Shown: positions 10,420 to 19,945, numbered from the stretch's first letter. The stretch is DNA of 20,017 nucleotides from Glomus cerebriforme (GCA_003550305.1 QKYT01000324.1:39479-59495), one strand, 5' to 3'. The notes: generated by a model not told the origin, from the sequence alone. Numbers and translations are program-made.

Positions 10420-10508
10420 CAAATGACATCCTTATGTCATTTGCTCTTCGAAATGACATAATGATACGTGACATGTCACTAATGTCATTTATGTCATTTC
10501 ATGTCACT
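10420..10508. repeat. Cluster of ATGTCA / TGACAT motifs with nested palindromes
   Basis: Eight copies of the hexamer lie within about 90 bp. Forward ATGTCA starts at 10434, 10473, 10482, 10491 and 10501; reverse TGACAT starts at 10424, 10454 and 10469. They build three nested or adjacent palindromes: CAAATGACAT-CCTT-ATGTCATTTG (10420-10443), GAAATGACAT with ATGTCATTTC (10450-10459 and 10491-10500), and the perfect GTGACATGTCAC (10468-10479). It may be a short tandem tail of the adjacent LINE fragment or a protein-binding array. No function is shown. Confidence 0.8.
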
Positions 10509-10510
10509 TC

Positions 10511-11193
10511 ACAACACTGTCCAAATGCTTTAACTGATATTTAGAGATATTAGGTAAAGTAATGGTAAAAGAGAGATCAATAGAAAATGAACAAAAAATT
10601 GGATCTAATTTCTTTTTATAAGAAGGAGTAAGAAAATCATGAAAATTTTGATTCAATGAACAATCTGGACATTGTTGAAGATTTTAGTAATTGGAAAATA
10701 AAAGTATGTGACGAATCTGAGAAGGGAAGAGGAATCTAGTAGTTGATTATAGCAGAGTGAGATTTAGGAATGAATTTGAAAATATGACCAAAGAAAGTAT
10801 GAGAAGAATCAGGAAGCCAATTAGCAATCCAGAGAAAACCAAAATATTTGTTAAGTAAGTTAAATGGAATCATATTATAAGAGACTTCAAGAAGTATGAC
10901 CTCATCCAAAACAAATTCCTGATGGAGGTGACAAAATGAAAGAGGATTAACACAGATTGCAAAAGCCATAAAGGAATACCAATTGGGAGAAATAGTCTAA
11001 TGATGAAAAGAATATCTATAAAAAAGCTCTTTCCAATTCATTAAATACATACTATCATATGAAAGAAGCTGTAAAAGAAATAAAATAGATTTATTTTGAA
11101 GAGAAGAAAGACATTTAGGATGGAATGATTTTAAAATATCATGAATAGAAAGAGAACTATCCTTAACAGGGAAAGCAGTAGGAACGAGGAGTT
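10511..11193 (-). pseudogene. 5'-truncated fragment of a second LINE ORF2 (post-RT region)
   Basis: The minus-strand frame from about 11190 reads TAFPVKDSSLSIHDILKSFH, then later LLQLLSYDSMYLMNWKELF and TISPNWYSFM. The main LINE in this window has the corresponding motifs in the same order near 2590-2400 (PSIRDM, SDYDNILNWQQL, then GRTLMVFS), so this is the conserved segment that follows the reverse transcriptase. Sequence differs enough to be a different family. A TAG at 10997-10999 (HH*TISP, probably a former CAG), a frameshift at the Y-TAG near 10737 and a TAA near 10690 break it. A CPDC motif follows around 10670. Similarity stops at an A10 tract near 11194, consistent with the 5' truncation typical of LINE insertion. 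Confidence 0.65.
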
Positions 11194-12151
11194 AAAAAAA
11201 AAAGCAAAACTATGGAAACTAAGGTTCTATAAAACATTAAAAATATAATTTTTTTTAGAATTAATATTAGCAGAATTATGCTTTAATAAATTTATAATAT
11301 ATAATTTTGCCTAAAATTACAGAATTGGACCTTAATTTTTGCAATTGTTTACAAATCACTATTCTGCAATTATCTATTTGCAGTCCCATCTTTATCAAGA
11401 AGATATTATTTTTTTATACCTTATCTTTATAAATCAGTATTCTTGCATGGTAAGTTATATTTTTCTTTTTAGAGAGTGTATTTGTAATTTATATGATATA
11501 TTAATACAATAAATATGATTAACTTATTTTTTTTAAAAAAAAAATACTAATATCTTTATTTATATTATCTGATTTTTTTTCTTTAGTATTTTCTTTTATT
11601 AAAAAATTATCATTATCATCAAATATTATAATTTAAATCTTTATTGATTTTTTTTTTTAATTGTAAATATGATTTTAAAAATAAATTTAAAGCAGTTACT
11701 AAATATGTATTTAAAGAAGGATAATCTAATAAATACATTTATTTGCTTTATATAAAACTTGTAAAATCTAATTTTTAGTTATGTTTACTAAAAAATAAGA
11801 AAGTTTTTTTTTGCTTAGTATTAGTACAGTATTATAAAAATAATACATTTTTGCAATTAATTTCAAATTCTTAACTTTTAGTTAAAATATTTATTATTTG
11901 TTAACTAATTAAGTAAAAAAAATTATTTTACAGTATAAAAAATACTATTTGAAATAATAGCCAAAATCTTTAAAGCTAATTCTTAAACTTCATACAATGG
12001 GTATTATTATCTTCTTTTAATTATTTTTTACTATTTTTTTTTTTTTTTTGAAGATAAACTAATAAAATCAGTTTATTAAAAATAAATATACATTTGTATA
12101 AATAACAATTTTCTAGCAGGAATTTTTCAAAATACAATACATCCTCTTATT
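11194..12151. other. AT-rich spacer, no gene seen
   Basis: Long A and T runs (for example around 11529-11545 and 12037-12050) with no coding-like frame on either strand and no RNA gene recognised. Confidence 0.6.
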
Positions 12152-12341
12152 TCACATTGGAGGTAGAAATATATAGCTTATCACATTTATATCATATAAA
12201 TCCTCAAAGTAAGACCATATTGCTGAGTCTTTTTAGATAAGACATACTCTGAATCTTTCTCATACTTTAGTGCCAGAAATCACAAATAATCCTAACAACT
12301 AGTTTTTTCAAATCTCTTTATTAACTAAATATCTTTTATTC
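12152..12341. repeat. Diverged third copy of part of the duplicated segment
   Basis: Aligns with 10066-10243 and 13382-13559. Shared blocks include ATATAA-TCCT-AAAG, CATA-CTTAGT--AGAA, AAATAATCC, CTAGTTTTT/CAGTTTTTC followed by AAATCT, and TATCTTT-AT-CAGTT. Divergence is substantial, so it is far older than the near-identical duplication, and it directly adjoins the left edge of copy 2. Confidence 0.7.
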
Positions 12342-12344
12342 AGT

Positions 12345-12890
12345 TTTGTTGTCATCTTATGGGGGTTGAATAACTTTCAGAAATATAAAGTCATGTGGAA
12401 GAGATGTAGAATGTTTATCTGTTAATGATTCATCAGAACAACTCATCAAAATATTGTATATGTGTGGTTCAGTTCTTTTAGCATGGGATGTATCAGTGAC
12501 GTTATGTACATGTGTGTTTGTATTACTTTTATTTTTGAAAGTTATTCCTAATGAAAAAGGACTGTCATCTGAATTGATGTTAGAATATTTGTTAGTAATT
12601 AACATGTTGTTTATCCTCTTAGTATCACCTAATTGGGTAGTAATATTTTTTGATCACAAGTCTGCAAAAGAAAAGGAAAGCTTTATATTCCATATTTCTT
12701 CATCTTGAACTTGTAAAAGATTTCTGATAAGCCATATCTGAAGCACTATAAATGATTTTGAAGAGCCTATAAATCTAGTAATAGATAAGTCTAAGTTGAA
12801 AACTAATAACAAAGTGTGTTTAGCTAAAGTTAGTTTTTCTTGTTTTTTAAAAAGTAAAAAGTTTTTAAATAAAGCAAATTTTTCATCCAT
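12345..12890 (-). pseudogene. Duplicated 5' fragment of LINE ORF1
   Basis: This is the second copy of the ORF1 N-terminus (MDEKFALFKNF from the ATG ending at 12890). It carries the same premature TGA (12654-12656) as copy 1 (9338-9340). It ends at the duplication edge, so the rest of ORF1 and all of ORF2 are missing. LINE copies are normally truncated at the 5' end, so retention of only the 5' end means this piece arose by DNA duplication rather than retrotransposition. The shared stop indicates that the source was already broken when copied. Confidence 0.85.
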
Positions 12891-13723
12891 AATATAAAGG
12901 TGTTTCAGTAATTAAATAGAGAGATAAGTAAAAGTGATGTTTAATTAAAAGAATTAAAAAGGATAATTAATAAAGATGGTATTTTGTCATCACTAAATTT
13001 TTGTCCAAAATTTTAGCAGAAAAAGTTTTAAAATAAAATATTATTTAATATAATATTTATATCTTACTTCATAATAAAAAAAAATCTGCAATAATATTAT
13101 TAAACCTATTCTTTTTTATATTTTAAATATTTATTTAACTAATTTTTTTAATATATTTTTTATATTATATCATATTACAAATCAAAATTAAAAAAATATT
13201 CTTAAACTATATATATAATTAAGTTAGTTTTAAATATATCACTTTAATATTTTAAATAAATTTATATCAATTTTCATTTATTATTTTAATAATATAATAT
13301 TTATTAGGTAATACAATGCATATAGTTAAAAATCAGAATATTGTAAGAGAATAAATTATATTACATCCTTTACCATAATATGAAAAAACATCACTTGTCA
13401 TACTTACATAATATAAGTCCTTAAAGAAGAACTAAAAGCAAAACATTAAATTATACTTTAATTCTCTCCCATATCTTAGTATTAGAATTAAAAAATAATC
13501 CCTTTAACAGTTTTTCTAAATCTTTCCTTAAAATGATATCTTTCATCCAGTTCATCTGAATCTCTGCTCAACATAATGGATCTTCAAACTAGTATAAAAT
13601 ATTAATAAGTTTTTAGAGACCAGATACTAGTATCAATCTCCAAATCAAAGAGCTGACAAAGTATATTTGGATTTTTAAACTAGTACAAAATATTTTAAGA
13701 AGATTTATAGTAGCTGGCTACTA
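12345..13723. repeat. Near-identical 1,379-bp duplication, copy 2
   Basis: Same content as 9029-10407. On the left it abuts an older diverged relative of its own right-hand part (12152-12341). On the right it changes abruptly to unrelated sequence at 13724, right after GGCTACTA. Confidence 0.95.
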
Positions 13724-14960
13724 ATATTAACTACTAAAAAGAAGAGACTATCTAAAAGAACTAAAATTAAAATATATAAAGAAGAAAAAACCTATAAAAA
13801 TACTTTTATTTCTTTACTTTACCAAGATCGATATCTAATCACACTAATAGATGCTTCAAATGAATCAAGTTACTGCTTATACTATCTTATCTGAAATTTA
13901 TCACCAGATACCTTGCCAGAACTATCCCTATCTTAATAGTAATTCTCTTTAAAATAGATCAATTTTTAATGACTGGTAGTGTTAACTGCTTTACAGAATC
14001 AAGATAACTATTTATATAAAACTTTGGACTATCTTCTTCAACTCTTGAAAAAAATCTTTATCTTTAATATACCTATTGCAAAAAGAAAAACATCTTGCCA
14101 ACAGCCACCCAACCTGATTTCTTATATTAACCCACTTTGACCTAATTATTCATATCTTTGTATATCTTTTTAACTTTTTTTTTCTAATAACAATATGTTA
14201 CATTACCTTAAGCGATTAAATTAGAAATTATCATCTGTGAAATAAAAACTAAAGGAATGTAATAACAAGAGAACCAATTACCAATAGGTGATCAGCTATC
14301 AATTAATTTTTCCAGTACTTTTCTATTTCCTATTTAGAGTACTGCTTCATGGCATCAAAAAATCCAGACTCAAGAAAATCCAAAAATTTGTCAATTGCTA
14401 ATATATAGTATACTTTCTAACTGGTTTGTTTTACCATCTTTCTATCAACTAAAATGATTTTGAAATTAAAAAAAAAGTAATTTTTTTTACCAAACTTATA
14501 TGCTAAAAAAGACTCTTTCTATTATATTAAACTCATATATCAACTTTGTAAAAAATTGCTTTATTTCCAAAAAAACTTCATGCTAGATTTACTTTTAGAT
14601 TCACCAAAAGTAGTTATAAATTCTACTTTTCTATCTTATACTTGTAGAAAATACCTTAGAATACTAAATAGTCTTTCAAATATCAACTTAAAATAAGATG
14701 TAGATAACTAAAAGTTATCATGAACCTAACTTGCAAAGAAATTTGGTAAACTGAAAACTATTATTCATATTTTCTAAAGCTTTTTAATTAACTTTAATAG
14801 TATAAAACAACTTTCCTAAGACTAAAAACTTTCTTAGTACAAAATGGTAAAAAACACAACGTTTCTTTTTCAAACTTCTTAGGAGAAATAGGTGTAAAGA
14901 TCAAAAGAAAGAGTTGTTCCCAGTTTTCAAAACTAAAAATCATTATTTTTATAAATTTAT
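13724..14960. other. C-over-G skewed region without a convincing gene
   Basis: Base use differs from the flanks: less extreme AT content and clearly more C than G on the plus strand. One plus-strand frame (starting at 13724) is open for about 55 codons and includes LITLIDASNESS, but across the whole region it holds about 25 stops, and a neighbouring frame has a similar stop density in the part I compared. It may be an ancient coding relic or transposon debris. No product can be named. Confidence 0.5.
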
Positions 14961-15357
14961 AATATTATATAATAGATTATACTTGTTATAAATACAGTAA
15001 TATATTTTTATTTATATAGATAATAACTTTGAATTATTCTATAATTATTATATATAAAAATAAAAAAATGTATAATATACTAGAAGATATTAATATATAT
15101 TCCTTATATCATATGAATTGTTAACTAATTTTGTAATATCATTAATAATAAATTGGATTTTTTTTAATTTATTACAATAAATTTTTTTTTATCTAATCAT
15201 AATTTTTAATTTGAACAAATTAAACAAATATAATTTTTTTTACTAAAATATATTTTTTTCTAAAAAATTGATTTTTTTATTTAACTAAATATTTTAACAT
15301 ATAAATTTTACTTGAACTTTAATTTTTTTTATTTAAATAAATATTTTAAGGATTTTG
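14961..15357. other. AT-rich spacer, no gene seen
   Basis: Extremely AT-rich with many T8 or longer runs. No coding, RNA or repeat structure recognised. Confidence 0.6.
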
Positions 15358-15797
15358 TAATTTATCATCATGGCAATGTATCACTAGTGTTATGTGATTT
15401 CATAATTTTGGTTAGAATTAAATGATTTGTAATGAAATTATCTTTTTAGGAATCTTAATAATCCAAAATTTTAATTTTTGAGAAAAATAAAATTTTTTTT
15501 TTTTTTTTTAGACAAGTTAAACGTATTTATTGGAGAGAAATAAAATTGCCTTTTATGGATTGTATAATATTACTTAAGATTTAAATAAGGAAATTTTAGC
15601 TAACGTTATAAAATTTGAGTAAAATTAAATATGTGATGAATAGTATGTGACAAATAGTATTTATTTTAAATCCTTAGAATAAATAGTAAAAATGGAAAAC
15701 TATGGTATGATATGAAAGTTATTATATAGTATAAGTCACATGATATAATAATAGATTATGTGATAGGGTAGCGATGCATTATCATGTCAATAAATTA
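15358..15797. mobile_element. Possible 440-bp element with imperfect terminal inverted repeats
   Basis: 15358-15386 (TAATTTATCATCATGGCAAT onward) matches the reverse complement of 15769-15797 at about 22 of 29 positions. Six of the seven differences are transitions. The interior has no coding capacity and contains a smaller CACAT/ATGTG inverted pair (about 15737-15762). No clear target duplication was found, so it may be an old MITE or coincidence in AT-rich DNA. Confidence 0.35.
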
Positions 15798-17296
15798 GGT
15801 TAAAAATTAATTTTTTTTTATAAAATTATTATATAAGACTGATGATTTTATCAGTTTAGTCTATAGATATTATCTAAATCCTAAAATCAATTGAATATAT
15901 AGTAAATTTTTAAATTATTTTTGATATTTCAAATTATTTTAGCACTTTACATAGTAAATTATATATAACCTAAATAAATTTATATATTTCAAATTATATT
16001 TATGACATTTCAAAATAATTTGAATGGTATCTATAGTTCAGTCTTATATTAATTTAGTTCAAACTTAATCTTATAACTAAAATGCAATCTGATTAATTCA
16101 GATTAGACTATTAATATTTTTAATTGTAAATATATAGATAATAAGATTTTAAATAATCTTTTATAAGATTTTATTAATTAATAACTATCTATACAAAATA
16201 AAGATAAAACTAAATAAGATAATGAAATTAATGTTTTTAAGATATTAAATTTATTTAAACATAAAGGTAAAGATAGATCTGCAAATAAAGATACTTATAA
16301 TCTATTAAAAATTATTCCAAACAAGTACTAGTTTAAATAATTAAGATGAAAATTTAAAANAAATAAAAAAAAAAGAATAAATAACAATATAAAATATATA
16401 AATCTTGGTATTATAATTTCCAAAATCATTCTTTAAAAATTAATAAAGAATAAGATAATATTTATTTTGATCAAGAAAATTTAATAGTTAAATAAATATA
16501 TAATTAGTATGATAATATGACTTGTTTTATTTTTTTTTTATTTATTACTTATTAATTATAAATATTTGTATTTAATTTCATTTATATGCTGAAAGTCAAT
16601 TCTTTTCTATAATTTTTTTAATATTTTTTAAAAAAAATAAAAATACAACTTTAAAGTTTTTCTGAATAGTAGAAAATTTCAAAGATCTAAGTAAAAATAC
16701 TTTTGTCTTTATTTCACATATAACTTTATTAGTTTAAGTTATTTACTTTAAATTTTTATGAAATATACTTATAACTTTTTATCTTTTTTTTGGATAATGA
16801 CTCATTTTTTTTGTACTGGTATATTTGGCCATTTTAAGTTCCTAAAAGAACATTTTTACTTTAGCTATTAGATGAGTAAAGTTAAAGAAGAAAAGGCTTA
16901 AAAGGTTTTATAAGAAAGACTATAATTTTACTACTTTATATTTTTATGAATACTAAAAAATAGAAAGAGAATTATTGAAAGGAGACTTTTCTAGAAAATA
17001 CAAGTTTAGTGTTTATTTCTTTTATTAAATTTAACTATTCATTTACAGCAGATTTGTTAGATATTACTATTTTGAAATTTCATATATACTTTATATCATA
17101 ATTTTTTTCTTTTGAAACTTATTGCAGTTTTTAAAAAAGTACGATTAGTCATTCAGCCTAATCAACCAGTTTCACAGCAAATAATATTGATCTTTGTATA
17201 ATATTATTTTTAGCCAATTATATTTTAAAAATTTTACATATTTAATAGTTTTATATATAGAAATTTGTGTACTTAATTTTATATTATGCATTAAAA
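15798..17296. other. AT-rich spacer with one ambiguous base
   Basis: No coding-like frame or RNA gene recognised on either strand. An N occurs at 16360 next to poly-A, an unresolved position in the assembly. Confidence 0.6.
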
Positions 17297-18023
17297 ATGT
17301 CATTTGATGAAATGAAATATATAAAGCACATATATATGTAAGAAATTATCAAATAGGAATATGTTTTACTTGTCAAAAGTATTTATATTACGCAAAAAAT
17401 CTCACTTTAAAAAAATGTCTTTGTAATAAAGATGAAAAACCAGTAAAAAGTAATAGAACAGTTAAAGTATATGGCTATAAAGGGTTGTATTATGATGCAA
17501 GTAATTGTTAACCTTAGTTAAAAGAACTTATAAATGATAGTAATTTTAAATTTGGTTATGAAGTTAATTTGAAGTTATCCTTTTTTGCTCAGCTTATAAT
17601 AGTAAGATAACTAAAAAAATTAATAAAGTTAAAAAGAAAATAAAAAAAAGAAAAAAGTTTAAATACAAAAAAATTTAATAATACATCTACTTCTTCAGTA
17701 TTAAACTTAACAAAAGAATTGCAATTTTGTATATCAATTAAAAATAAAAAGGAAATATTACCATTTATTCTAGTTAATTTTTCATTAGATAATATAGAAT
17801 ATAATCAGGTAGTTTCTGAATATATAGGATTAATTTTTAAAAATGAGTATCCTTTAGTATATAAAAGTATATTAGAATCTGAAACAAGAATATTTTTGGA
17901 TAATAAAAATACTTTTGAGGAATTCCTAAAAGATTGTTAATATTATACATCTAATAATAAAAGATAATAGTAATTGTAACTATAAAAGATCAAGAAAAAA
18001 ATAAAAAAAATAAGAATATAATA

Positions 18024-18092
18024 GTAACAATTTAGTGTATAATTAGCATTTTTTTTTAAAACTATGCATTAATTTTAAATTTATTATGATAG
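18024..18092 (+). other. Predicted intron 1 of the SAM-domain pseudogene
   Basis: 69 nt from GTAACA to GATAG. Exon 2 then opens at 18093 in the frame that continues to the next donor. The donor position is less certain than the acceptor because the preceding A-rich exon end is frameshifted. Confidence 0.5.
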
Positions 18093-18390
18093 GATGATAA
18101 TTTAGAATTAAGTACAGATGAGAAAACAGAAGAAGAATTACCAAAATCCAAATCTGTTAAAACTGAAAAAAAAGGTATAGTGCGAAACTATACAGTAATA
18201 CATAAAACAAATAAAATTTCAAAAGAAAATAAACTTGATGAAAAAGAAAAAATAATAGGTAAAATTATGATTTAATTAAAGGATAAGTATGTATGCAATT
18301 TTCATAATCACAAATACTGTTTTATAAAAGATGACTGTCATTTATTCTTATTAAATATATCATTTTTAATATGGGCTCAAGATATTATAA

Positions 18391-18469
18391 GTATTAAAGT
18401 ATTTATAATATAACTTAAATTACTAGTATATTTAATTTTTATTTTTTTTATTTTTTTTATAATTTAAAG
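18391..18469 (+). other. Predicted intron 2 of the SAM-domain pseudogene
   Basis: 79 nt, GTATTA donor, T-rich tract and TTTAAAG acceptor. Joining leaves one base of exon 2 (A) with GA of exon 3 to make an Arg codon, after which the ATG at 18475 is in frame and the SAM domain follows. Confidence 0.7.
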
Positions 18470-18633
18470 GATATATGAATTTTGAAATATTACCAAATCA
18501 TGCAATTTTTAGCATATTACATTCCATTAAAATATCAAATATCAGTTCTATAGAATTATTAACAAATACTCAAATACTATCTTATTATATAATAACTATG
18601 AATCCTAATACACAAAATTCTCTATTATCAATT

Positions 18634-18750
18634 CCTAATGTAATTCAAATTCAAAATCCAAATGTAATTCAAAATCCTAATATAGTTCAAATCTTTAATG
18701 TTGCTCAAAATTCTAATGTAATTCAAAATCCTAATGTAATTCAAAATAGT
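18634..18750 (+). repeat. Asn/Gln-rich hexapeptide repeat in exon 3
   Basis: Variants of N-P-N-V-I-Q (18-bp unit, CCTAATGTAATTCAAAAT-like) recur about six times, with variants such as IVQ and VAQ. It precedes the SAM domain and would be a flexible linker in an intact protein. Confidence 0.8.
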
Positions 18751-18957
18751 ATAGAAATTTCTTTTATAAACAAATTTTTGGAAGAATTGGATCAAAAGTA
18801 TGATGATAAATTCACTTGTTATTTACAAAAATTTGAGAAGAAGGAAATTCAGGTTAATTAGCTATTTAAATTAACTGATAATGAATATAATTTAATAGGT
18901 GTAATTAAAATTGGCCGTAAACAAATATTACATGATGAGCCAAAGAGATTTATATAA
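18751..18957 (+). other. C-terminal SAM domain of the pseudogene
   Basis: FLEELDQKYDDKFTCYLQKF starts the helical bundle. The core then reads KKEIQVN, a TAG at 18859-18861, LFKLTDNEYNLIGVIKIG and RKQILHDEPKRF before the TAA at 18955-18957. The spacing (F-L--L, F---EI--, L--L----L--IGI--IG-R--I) is that of a sterile alpha motif. The internal TAG sits where Gln would fit. Confidence 0.75.
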
Positions 18958-19056
18958 TATTTATATTGTATCATTTTATAATTATTTCTAAATTTAGGAG
19001 ACAGTATGAAATTAATAAATAATTTTGATTACAAATTTTATTTCTAATATTTTTTT
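18958..19056. other. Short spacer between two convergent pseudogenes
   Basis: About 100 bp of AT-rich DNA separates the SAM-gene stop from the transposase stop. I could not identify terminal inverted repeats for the transposase here. Confidence 0.5.
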
Positions 19057-19945
19057 TTACATATAAATAGATTGTTGAAAATATTATTTTATCATATTAG
19101 GGATAATTTAAGATAATACCATGAGAAGCATGTAAATAGGATCATCACAACTATTAACAATATCTTTATATCATTTTAACTAACACTTTAACATTAAAAA
19201 TGCTATTTTTATAGAATTTAAGTTAGGAAAATATGGTGACAAATAAAGTATTTTACACCTAACTTCTTCAATTAATTCTAATTCTATGTCATGATGGATA
19301 TGAACATTATTTATAATAAGTATACTATTTTTACTGAGATATGAGTTTATTTGTGACAACTTAAAACAAACAAATAATAATTTAGTATTATATAGAATTT
19401 TAAATAATAAAAAAAAATAATTATTGAATAAATAATTATCACTTAAGTTATTATAAAGGTTCAAAATTTATCTTTATCACAGCTACTTTCTATTATCTCA
19501 GCAGTAATAAATCTATCAATTATCAATGCTGGTAATATTGTATAGCATTTTTCTCTTATAAATACCACCTTTTTATTTGCTCTATTATTTATATTAGAAT
19601 AACCATATAAATGTAAAATACTTCTTTCATCTTTGGATATTTCATCAATAAATATTAGTTGTTTAGTCCTATATTTTATTCCTATTTAATACATAAAATA
19701 AGTTCATAATGTTTCATTTCATTTATATGCTACTTTTTATAACTAAAAAATATATAAAATATAAATTAATAATAGTAATTTTATTTATTATAATTACCCT
19801 TTCCCTCTCCTTGCGGCCCATTAACATATACTTTTTTTCTAATAATATCACAGTATTAAAAAGAATACCATAATGTTGGTATTGAAACTAACTTTCCAAT
19901 TTTTACTTCCATTTTATAAACCAATTTGTCTAAATAATAATCAAC
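19057..19945 (-). pseudogene. Tc1/mariner-type DDE transposase, decayed, with an intron
   Basis: Minus strand, 5' to 3': VDYYLDKLVYKMEVKIGKL, SIPTLWYSF (end of the DNA-binding part), a predicted intron (19831-19743), then the catalytic domain KQLIFIDEISKDERS with its first Asp at 19644-19646. YGYSNINNRANKKVVFIREK and YTILPALIIDRF follow. Then NSILIINNVHIHH, where the second Asp is Asn (19309-19311), and SPYFPNLNSIKIAF, where the expected acidic residue after N-P-I is Lys (19207-19209). The tail YKDIVNSCDDPIY, then IIPNM, reaches a TAA at 19057-19059. The layout matches the DDE_3 transposases of Tc1/mariner elements. Several TGA and TAA stops (19719, 19704, 19686, and at least three below 19190) read as lost Arg or Gln codons. 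With two of three catalytic acids gone it cannot be active. The N-terminal helix-turn-helix part lies upstream or is unrecognisable. Confidence 0.85.
19743..19831 (-). other. Predicted intron in the transposase pseudogene
   Basis: On the minus strand the donor is GTATAT (starting at 19831) and the acceptor is TATTTTTTAG (ending at 19743), 89 nt. The interior includes a GC-richer purine block GGGCCGCAAGGAGAGGGAAA. Similarity to transposases stops at the donor and resumes just after the acceptor (KVAYK). Confidence 0.55.

Larger units (their letters stand above)
17297..18957 (+). pseudogene. SAM-domain gene of Rhizophagus type, three exons, inactivated
   Basis: The ATG at 17297 opens MSFDEMKYIKH. 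One frameshift later comes a Cys segment (CFTCQK at about 17370, KCLCNKD at about 17416), then KVYGYKGLYYDASNC. Further on, a 75-codon open stretch ends EEFLKDC (17940) and the next frame is shifted by one. Exon 2 (18093-18390) is Glu/Lys-rich, then CNFHNHKYCFIKDDCH and IWAQDII, a Cys/His plus WA segment that I associate with Glomeromycotina gene families. Exon 3 (18470-18957) has an Asn/Gln-rich repeat and a C-terminal SAM domain, usually a protein- or RNA-interaction module. Stops at 17509 (TAA), 17515 (TAG), 18273 (TAA) and 18859 (TAG) all read as former Gln codons. The function of the intact family is unknown to me; signalling or regulatory roles are guesses. It is convergent with the transposase at 19057. 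Confidence 0.7.

Noticed and set aside
9029..13723. The two long direct repeats as LTRs of a retrotransposon
   Set aside because: The repeats contain part of a LINE ORF1, lack TG...CA ends, and the middle segment holds no gag, protease, RT or integrase on a matching strand.
13724..14956. One plus-strand frame reads smoothly for over 400 codons if TAA/TAG are taken as Gln and TGA as Trp
   Set aside because: The frame has about 25 stops, close to what AT-rich random sequence gives, and a neighbouring frame has a similar stop count over 14274-14960. The smooth reading is therefore not evidence of coding or of a changed genetic code.
16360..16360. Ambiguous base N
   Set aside because: A single unresolved base next to poly-A is a sequencing matter, not a biological feature.
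18259..18281. A 23-nt GT-AG intron that would remove the TAA at 18273
   Set aside because: It is too short for splicing and its length would break the frame that continues correctly on both sides. A nonsense mutation is simpler.
17297..18957. Stop-codon reassignment (TAA/TAG as Gln) in the SAM-domain gene
   Set aside because: The gene also has frameshifts, and the neighbouring transposase has lost catalytic residues and carries TGA stops. General decay explains all of this.
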